A DNA stretch of 6,443 nt. Source: Alphaproteobacteria bacterium (GTDB lineage: Bacteria; Pseudomonadota; Alphaproteobacteria; Micavibrionales; UBA1664). Shown here piece after piece: positions 1 through 4,557 of the stretch. The translations under genes and the position numbers were made by a program. The notes under the pieces were generated by a model that was not told where the DNA came from, searched no databases, and saw nothing but the letters and a program-made list of their open reading frames with translations. Location: the NCBI GenBank assembly GCA_030427215.1, contig JAUHXB010000071.1, positions 1 through 6,443 on the forward strand, given 5' to 3'. Position 1 is the first letter of the stretch. Each line of letters opens with the position of its first letter.

Positions 1-1161
1 CTTTGTCATGGATGACATGATCGCCTCTTGTTTTTTGATCATGGAATCATCCATGCCCGCTGCGTCCAATTGCCCCGCCATTTTGCCAAGGCCAGGGATC
101 ATTGTCATCATTGCGCCCATGCCACCCATGGATCGCAATTGTTTGAGTTGTTTGGCAAAATCATCGAGGTCAAAAGACCCTTTTTTGAATTTATCCGCCA
201 TTTTGCGGGCGTCGTCTTCGTCGATGGTTTCGATGGTTTTTTCAACGAGGGACACAACATCGCCCATTCCCAAAATACGACCCGCAACGCGGTCAGGGTG
301 GAAGATTTCAATTTCGTCTAATTTTTCACCAGTCCCCAATAATTTGATGGGTTTGCCCGTGACACCGCGCATGGACATGGCGGCACCACCGCGCATATCA
401 CCATCAATACGGGTTAACATTAATCCAGTGATACCAATGCGGTCATTGAATGTTTTTGCCGTTTGAACCGCGTCCTGCCCCGTCATCGCATCAACAACCA
501 GGAGTGTTTCAACAGGGGTCACCGCATCACGAACCTGTTCAACCTCACGCATTAATTCATCATCAATGGACAAGCGACCCGCGGTATCAAGAAAGACGAC
601 GTCATATCCGCCTTTGCGCCCCTCATCCATTGCGCGTTTGGCAATATCGACTGGTTTTTGATCTTTTATGATTGGCAGGGTATCCACGCCAACTTGCTCA
701 CCCAAAACCGCCAATTGGTCTTGCGCCGCAGGGCGATAAATATCCAATGAGGCCATCAGGATTTTTTTGTTTTCTTTGCCTTTAAGGAATTTTGCAATTT
801 TACCAGTGGATGTGGTTTTACCAGACCCTTGTAACCCAACCATCAGGAATGAGGCAGGGGCCTTTGCATTAATATTTAATGCGGTTTCCGCGTCTGAACC
901 ACCCAACATGTCAGTCAGGGCGTCGTTAACAATTTTCACGACCTGTTGCGCGGGGTTCACGCCCTTAATAACATCTTGGCCAATTGCGTTGGTTTTAATG
1001 GTTTCGATAAAATCTTTGACAACAGGCAAGGCAACATCGGCCTCAAGCAAGGCCACACGAATTTCACGCGCAGCGGCGTTCACATCATCTTCTGATAATG
1101 TTTTGCGGCCTGTTAAACCGCTTAATATTCCACCAAGTTTGTCACTCAAAGAGTCGAACAT
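1..1161 (-). CDS. ffh: Signal recognition particle protein Ffh (SRP54), 3'-truncated by window edge
   Basis: Ffh is the GTPase subunit of the bacterial signal recognition particle. With 4.5S RNA it binds signal sequences of nascent inner-membrane proteins and docks with FtsY at the membrane. Reading from the ATG at 1161 gives 387 codons with no stop. The N domain opens with MFDSLSDKLGG and carries the ALLEADVALP motif (about residues 37-46). The G domain shows the P-loop GLQGSGKT (109-116), DTAGR (192-196), TRIDGD (250-255) and GMGDVVSLVEK (near 300). The methionine-rich M domain begins near residue 310 and includes the GGMGAMMTMIPGLGK stretch. Family members are usually 450-520 residues, so some 60-130 residues are missing beyond base 1. 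AAAGG lies about 8 nt before the ATG and supports this start. Arg instead of the usual Lys in the TKxD motif is, from memory, common in alphaproteobacteria. Identity is near certain from the motif order. Confidence 0.97.
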   Translation of the reverse strand, partial: MFDSLSDKLGGILSGLTGRKTLSEDDVNAAAREIRVALLEADVALPVVKDFIETIKTNAIGQDVIKGVNPAQQVVKIVNDALTDMLGGSDAETALNINAKAPASFLMVGLQGSGKTTSTGKIAKFLKGKENKKILMASLDIYRPAAQDQLAVLGEQVGVDTLPIIKDQKPVDIAKRAMDEGRKGGYDVVFLDTAGRLSIDDELMREVEQVRDAVTPVETLLVVDAMTGQDAVQTAKTFNDRIGITGLMLTRIDGDMRGGAAMSMRGVTGKPIKLLGTGEKLDEIEIFHPDRVAGRILGMGDVVSLVEKTIETIDEDDARKMADKFKKGSFDLDDFAKQLKQLRSMGGMGAMMTMIPGLGKMAGQLDAAGMDDSMIKKQEAIMSSMTK

Positions 1162-1250
1162 ATAAAACCTTTTATCCCTAGTGAGCGTTTTCGCCGACTT
1201 GGGTGTACCGTTAAGCACTGAAATTCATTCCAGTTGCATGATTTGATAGT

Positions 1251-1280
1251 GTTATAGCGTTATTGGGGAGGGGAAGTCAA
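1251..1280 (-). promoter_or_regulatory. Putative sigma-70-type promoter for ffh
   Basis: On the minus strand, TTGACT (1280-1275) is followed after 18 bp by TATAAC (1256-1251), matching the -35 and -10 consensus at five of six positions each. Transcription would begin near 1244, leaving a leader of about 80 nt before the ffh ATG. It is called from consensus matching alone; no other minus-strand pair in this intergenic stretch looked as good. Confidence 0.45.
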
Positions 1281-1321
1281 ATAAATTAATACTTGATTTT
1301 ATAGCTTTAACATATTAATGT

Positions 1322-2350
1322 GTGGGCATGGTTGTACATTCCGATATAGAATTTTTACACGAGCCTTTTTCTGATCAAGAGTTAGAAACGCTTAAGTCGA
1401 TCTATATTGACTATCGCGTAACTCATGGTTTCACTGATAGTTGGCTACAGGCATGGTCACAAATTTATGATGATTTGGATGTGTCAATTACATGTAAAGC
1501 CAGGGAAAAAATTCCAAGGCATTATAAACTTGAAAAAGCGCGTATATTTTCTAATGGTTTAAGAAATCAGGTTGGCGATAGTTGGATTTATCAGCTTGAT
1601 AAAGAAATTGCAGACCCGATTTTCATGTTAAAAAAACTATTGGGGCAAGAAAAAGCGAATAGGGTAATTAATCTTTTTAAAAAATATTTTATTGACGAGC
1701 ATTCAATTAGAAAAGCCAATCCATCCATATCTATGAAAGATTATTTTTCTGACATAAACGTACGCGAAATAAGCGAAAGAGTTCAGAAGAGCTTTAATGA
1801 TGAGGACGCACATATCATAAAAAGAATTAGCTATTTTACTGGGAAGATAAAAAACAGAATAGAAAAAAATATATCAAACGAAGAATTGAATGGTGAGGGC
1901 GTTTATGATCCATTTGAGATTATACGGGATGAATATGGAGCAGAGGTTTCCCAAACACTTATTTCAATGATTAAAAAAGAAATGTTTGGTCAGTTTATAA
2001 CTGGAAAGCCATTGCCCGATATTATTGAGGCCTTAGAGCCAGTTATAAAAGCAAAAACACCAGAGATGTTGCACGATGATTTGTTTCGTAGAAGTTGGAA
2101 TTTATTATGTTTGGTGATTTTACCGCGCTATTTTGATGACCATGAAAAACAAATTTTTGAAAAGCGCCCGTTTTCTGGCAAGCATGATTATGCAATTGTT
2201 CCAGCCGATAAAATAAGTAACCGCCTTGGTGCGGGTGGTATCAGTGCTTTGGCTAAACTAGCCGCGGAAACCCCCAGTGGGGCAGATGGCCATAGCCCAA
2301 GAGAACGCGCGGAATTCAGGCAGCCAAAGCCAGCAACACGCAAGCCGTAA
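1322..2350 (+). CDS. Hypothetical AT-rich orphan gene, soluble charged protein of unknown function
   Basis: I do not recognise this 342-residue protein and assign no function. It has no signal peptide, no membrane segment and no catalytic motif I can name. It is rich in Lys, Glu, Asp, Ile and Phe and looks mostly helical, as in the stretch around residues 85-115 (DKEIADPIFMLKKLLGQEKA). From about residue 303 the composition changes to a Gly/Ala/Pro/Arg-rich, probably disordered tail ending PKPATRKP. The first 300 codons are much richer in A and T than ffh or the DUF389 gene, which suggests horizontal acquisition. The start is uncertain: GTG at 1322 or ATG at 1328 are the first options, and neither has a clear Shine-Dalgarno sequence. 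The gene diverges from ffh and converges on the bactofilin gene. Its stop codon lies inside the shared terminator. The long uninterrupted frame and protein-like composition support a real gene. Confidence 0.75.
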   Translation: MGMVVHSDIEFLHEPFSDQELETLKSIYIDYRVTHGFTDSWLQAWSQIYDDLDVSITCKAREKIPRHYKLEKARIFSNGLRNQVGDSWIYQLDKEIADPIFMLKKLLGQEKANRVINLFKKYFIDEHSIRKANPSISMKDYFSDINVREISERVQKSFNDEDAHIIKRISYFTGKIKNRIEKNISNEELNGEGVYDPFEIIRDEYGAEVSQTLISMIKKEMFGQFITGKPLPDIIEALEPVIKAKTPEMLHDDLFRRSWNLLCLVILPRYFDDHEKQIFEKRPFSGKHDYAIVPADKISNRLGAGGISALAKLAAETPSGADGHSPRERAEFRQPKPATRKP

Positions 2351-2387
2351 AAAAACCGTGCTCAAATTCATGAAACACGGTTTTTTT
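2349..2387. terminator. Bidirectional intrinsic terminator shared by two convergent genes
   Basis: A perfect 12-bp inverted repeat, seven A's plus CCGTG (2349-2360) against CACGG plus seven T's (2376-2387), encloses a 15-nt loop. Read on either strand it gives a GC-containing stem followed by a run of T's, so it can stop transcription of both the orphan gene (plus) and the bactofilin gene (minus, ending at 2415). The last two bases of the orphan gene's TAA are also the first two bases of the left arm. Confidence 0.88.
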
Positions 2388-2414
2388 AATGTCTTAATTT
2401 AAATTCCAGATTTC

Positions 2415-3029
2415 TTAGGCTGCATCTGCTTTTTTAGTTGTTGATTTTTTAGCCGCGGCCTTTAATTTTGAAAAATCAGTTGTTGAGCTTGTGTCTGATT
2501 TTGCGTTAGCAGATGCAAAAGATGAGATTTTCCCCTCAATCGTTGCGCCGGCTTCGACATTTAATTCACGATACGTGATTGTTCCAACGACCGTTCCTGT
2601 TGCCTCAATTGTAACGCGTCCATCAACGGTCAGGTCACCTTCGAAACGACCGGCAATCACGGCCTCTTCGATATCAACGGATCCATAAAATACACCTGTT
2701 TCAGCGATATCGAGCATTTTTGCGCCGTTTAGTGTGGCCTCAACCGTTCCTTCAACCAATAATTGATCACAATTTTCGATTTCACCAGACATCGTAATGC
2801 CCTGACCAATTGTTAATTTACGACCATCAGATGTCGTTGCTGTTTGCGCCGTGCCATAGGCCGTATTTTGTGTGTTTATCGCGGGACGCGCAAATGGAGC
2901 GGCATTATTTTGCGTATCTGACGTGTTATCGGACATTGTGTTTTCTTCCTTATTATTTGTCTCTTGATCATTATTGTTTAGGGCATCTTTGGATGGGCCT
3001 GACTCAGGGATATTCTGCTTGTGAAACAT
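2415..3029 (-). CDS. Bactofilin (polymer-forming cytoskeletal protein)
   Basis: Bactofilins polymerise without nucleotide into filaments at the inner face of the cytoplasmic membrane and organise cell-shape, stalk or polar functions. This 204-residue protein has the family layout: a flexible polar N-terminus (1-70), a right-handed beta-helix core (about 71-169) and a basic Ala/Lys/Ser/Thr-rich tail (170-204, ending TTKKADAA). The core shows the expected hydrophobic/glycine rungs, for example GQGITMSGEIENCDQLLVEG, GVFYGSVDIEEAVIAGRFEG and VVGTITYRELNVEAGATIEG. The extreme N-terminus, MFHKQN, resembles the short membrane-targeting peptide at the start of Caulobacter-type bactofilins and favours the ATG at 3029, which has AGAGG six nt upstream. 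A second start at 2936 (Met32) also has a good ribosome binding site. Many alphaproteobacterial bactofilin genes sit beside an M23 peptidase gene; none is visible here. The gene is divergent from the DUF389 gene. Confidence 0.95.
   Translation of the reverse strand: MFHKQNIPESGPSKDALNNNDQETNNKEENTMSDNTSDTQNNAAPFARPAINTQNTAYGTAQTATTSDGRKLTIGQGITMSGEIENCDQLLVEGTVEATLNGAKMLDIAETGVFYGSVDIEEAVIAGRFEGDLTVDGRVTIEATGTVVGTITYRELNVEAGATIEGKISSFASANAKSDTSSTTDFSKLKAAAKKSTTKKADAA
2934..2951 (-). promoter_or_regulatory. Internal ribosome binding site and alternative start within bactofilin
   Basis: On the minus strand, AAGGAAG (2951-2945) precedes an in-frame ATG (2936-2934, Met32) with 8 nt between them. 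Initiation here would give a 173-residue bactofilin starting MSDNTSDTQ, without the MFHKQN tail but with the whole beta-helix. Whether it is used, alone or together with the upstream start, cannot be told from sequence. Confidence 0.45.
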
Positions 3030-3043
3030 GGTAAACCTCTATC

Positions 3044-3055
3044 TATTTCGAAATA
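3044..3055. repeat. 12-bp perfect palindrome upstream of bactofilin
   Basis: TATTTCGAAATA is a perfect palindrome lying 15 bp upstream of the bactofilin ATG, just ahead of its ribosome binding site. A regulator operator is one reading. In AT-rich DNA a single palindrome of this size may be chance. Confidence 0.35.
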
Positions 3056-3063
3056 ACATTTAA

Positions 3064-3084
3064 ACAATCACAATTAAGGATTGT
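3064..3084. repeat. Inverted repeat in the bactofilin/DUF389 divergent region
   Basis: ACAATC (3064-3069) and GATTGT (3079-3084) form a 6-bp inverted repeat around a 9-nt AT-rich spacer. The right arm overlaps the candidate -35 element of the DUF389 gene (3081-3086), so a bound protein could block that promoter. Only position and symmetry support this. Confidence 0.3.
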
Positions 3085-3109
3085 CTTTAAATTCAAGTCA
3101 CCCTAGCAT
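3081..3109 (+). promoter_or_regulatory. Putative promoter of the DUF389 gene
   Basis: TTGTCT (3081-3086) and TAGCAT (3104-3109) are separated by 17 bp, giving a predicted transcription start near 3116 and a leader of about 24 nt before the ATG at 3140. The -35 matches consensus at four of six positions and the -10 at four of six. No equally convincing minus-strand promoter for the bactofilin gene was found in the same interval. Confidence 0.35.
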
Positions 3110-3139
3110 GATGAGAATCAAAGATGCAAGGAATTATAT

Positions 3140-4126
3140 ATGGCACTCAGGCTTATTCAAGTTACGATCCCTGCAGAGCGCAAAAAAACATTATTGAATC
3201 TTGCGGACAGACATGACGCAATTGATACTTGGTGGGAGGCCAAAAGCGAAGATGGCTCTCGCACTATGAACATCCTTGTTGATCGTCACTCTCAACAAAC
3301 AATATTGGACAGCATTCAAAATCACTTAACGGACGAGGATGATTGGCGCGCAGTGTTATTACCCGTTGAGGCAACAATACCAAAGCCTGAGGTTACGCAA
3401 TCACCCCAAAAGTTTAAATGGAGGAAATCCCTTAGCCGTGAAGAGTTGTACGAGGAAGTCGCAAGGGGTGCAGAAGGTGACTTATTATTTTACTTGATGG
3501 TTTTTTTGTCCACTATTGTTGCCGCGATTGGATTAATTCAAGATAACGTTGCGATTGTCATTGCCGCGATGGTGATTGCGCCATTGCTTGGCCCTAATTT
3601 GGCCTTGGCCTTCGGAACGGCGTTGGGCGATAAATCGCTGGTCATCAAATCGCTGGTCACATCAATTGGTGGTTTATGTGCCGCCATTATTCCATGCATT
3701 GCGTGGGGGTATTTTTTGCCGGCGGATATAGATAGTCATGAATTATATTCGCGAACAGATATCAATTTTGCCATGATTGTGTTGGCCTTGGCATCGGGGG
3801 CGGCGGCTGTTTTATCGCTTGCAACGGGTGTGTCGTCGGCGTTGGTTGGGGTTATGGTGTCCGTTGCGTTATTACCGCCTGCGGTTGCTTTTGGTCTTTT
3901 TGTGGGAATGGGGCAAATGACCAACGCGTTTAACAGTGGTGTTTTACTCTTAACCAATTTGGCAAGTGTTGGTTTGGCCTCTCAAATTGTTCTAACGTTC
4001 ATGGGTATTCGTCCACGAACATTTTTGGAAAAACGATCCGCCAACCAATCAACGCTTCTGCAAATCGCCGTTTGCCTTATTTTGCTTGGTTTTGTGTCTG
4101 GTGTAATTATTTTGTCCAACCTGTAA
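3140..4126 (+). CDS. DUF389 family multi-pass membrane protein
   Basis: This 328-residue protein belongs to the DUF389 / TIGR00341 family of inner-membrane proteins, whose biochemical role is not established to my knowledge. Residues 1-110 form a soluble N-terminal domain (MALRLIQVTIPAERKK onward). The family's membrane core follows, with the signature STIVAAIGLIQDN (124-136) and AMVIAPLLGPNLALAFGTALGD (143-164). Hydrophobic segments lie at about 115-133, 136-162, 167-193, 209-230, 233-257, 264-289 and 305-326, so six or seven membrane passes. SVALLPPAVAFG (241-252) is a second conserved-looking block. The ATG at 3140 has AAGGA 7 nt upstream. Length and architecture fit a complete family member. 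The gene is divergent from the bactofilin gene and 71 bp ahead of the next gene on the same strand. Family assignment is strong; a transport role would be a guess. Confidence 0.92.
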   Translation: MALRLIQVTIPAERKKTLLNLADRHDAIDTWWEAKSEDGSRTMNILVDRHSQQTILDSIQNHLTDEDDWRAVLLPVEATIPKPEVTQSPQKFKWRKSLSREELYEEVARGAEGDLLFYLMVFLSTIVAAIGLIQDNVAIVIAAMVIAPLLGPNLALAFGTALGDKSLVIKSLVTSIGGLCAAIIPCIAWGYFLPADIDSHELYSRTDINFAMIVLALASGAAAVLSLATGVSSALVGVMVSVALLPPAVAFGLFVGMGQMTNAFNSGVLLLTNLASVGLASQIVLTFMGIRPRTFLEKRSANQSTLLQIAVCLILLGFVSGVIILSNL

Positions 4127-4136
4127 CGATTTAATC

Positions 4137-4153
4137 AGGACAAATTTCGTCCT
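4137..4153 (+). terminator. Weak hairpin after the DUF389 gene
   Basis: AGGAC (4137-4141) pairs with GTCCT (4149-4153) across a 7-nt loop, starting 11 bp after the DUF389 stop codon. Only a loose pyrimidine-rich stretch follows rather than a T run, so it may be a poor terminator, an attenuator, or an mRNA-end stabiliser. Confidence 0.3.
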
Positions 4154-4169
4154 AATCTCTTGCAAATCA

Positions 4170-4192
4170 TTTTTATCGGCGTAAGATAAAAA
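4170..4192 (+). repeat. AT-rich hairpin just upstream of the 119-residue gene
   Basis: TTTTTATC (4170-4177) pairs with GATAAAAA (4185-4192) across a 7-nt loop, ending 5 bp before the ATG at 4198. It occupies the place where a ribosome binding site would lie, and no Shine-Dalgarno sequence is evident there. TTGCAA (4160) and TAAGAT (4182), 16 bp apart, could instead be a weak promoter giving a nearly leaderless transcript. Confidence 0.35.
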
Positions 4193-4197
4193 ACGTT

Positions 4198-4557
4198 ATG
4201 CAAGCCGTCATTGAAAAACACGATGTATTAAATCAGGTTGAAACCGCCCCCAAACCGATATTTGGTGCGGGGTCAATGGATTTGCCTGACGAGGTTCAAG
4301 ACGCGTTGGATCATTTGATTGCGTATTATAAGGCCAATGCAATGCGCCCTCGCTATGAAGTGAAGGGCAATCCGATGGATATTGTGACTTCATTGATCAA
4401 ACAAGTCCGTCAAAATTTATCAGAGGCAGAGGACAAACATGCGAAAACGCTTTTGGATTATATGATACAAGATATCGTTGATTATGCACGGGCAACGGGT
4501 TCATCTTATTTATCGTTGGTTTATCATTTTGATCGTGGCGGACGAGAGGTGAATTAA
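4198..4557 (+). CDS. Hypothetical small helical protein, first gene of a two-gene unit
   Basis: I do not recognise this 119-residue protein. The first 26 residues are polar and probably flexible (MQAVIEKHDVLNQVETAPKP). The rest looks like a compact, mainly helical domain: DEVQDALDHLIAYYKA (31-46), an amphipathic stretch around PMDIVTSLIKQVRQNL (60-75) and KTLLDYMIQDIVDYARA (84-100), ending in FDRGGREVN. It has no signal peptide, membrane segment or recognisable metal or nucleotide site. The start at 4198 lacks a good ribosome binding site. ATG at 4276 (Met27), preceded by GCGGGG, is an alternative that removes the flexible leader. The stop codon TAA is immediately followed by the ATG of the long Pro/Gln-rich gene, and that gene's ribosome binding site lies inside this coding sequence. 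The two are therefore probably co-transcribed and translationally coupled. A partner or regulatory role for the long protein is inference only. Confidence 0.8.
   Translation: MQAVIEKHDVLNQVETAPKPIFGAGSMDLPDEVQDALDHLIAYYKANAMRPRYEVKGNPMDIVTSLIKQVRQNLSEAEDKHAKTLLDYMIQDIVDYARATGSSYLSLVYHFDRGGREVN
4544..4550 (+). promoter_or_regulatory. Ribosome binding site of the Pro/Gln-rich gene, inside the preceding gene
   Basis: GAGAGGT lies 7 nt before the ATG at 4558 and within the last codons of the 119-residue gene. It fixes the start of the long downstream frame and indicates translational coupling across the TAA/ATG junction. Confidence 0.65.

Noticed and set aside
8..466. Plus-strand open frames over 8-466, 450-671 and 767-1165
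   Set aside because: They lie antisense to ffh, whose minus-strand frame shows all SRP GTPase motifs in order; their translations are low-quality Ser/Pro/Ile-rich shadows.
1318..1374. Short 18-codon frame from ATG at 1318 overlapping the start of the orphan gene
   Set aside because: It has no ribosome binding site and no recognisable leader-peptide features; it more likely exists by chance.
2228..2350. Possible small structured RNA (tmRNA, RNase P or SRP RNA fragment) in the GC-rich tail
   Set aside because: None of the conserved cores I checked for by eye was present; only two short hairpins are seen and the reading frame stays open through them.
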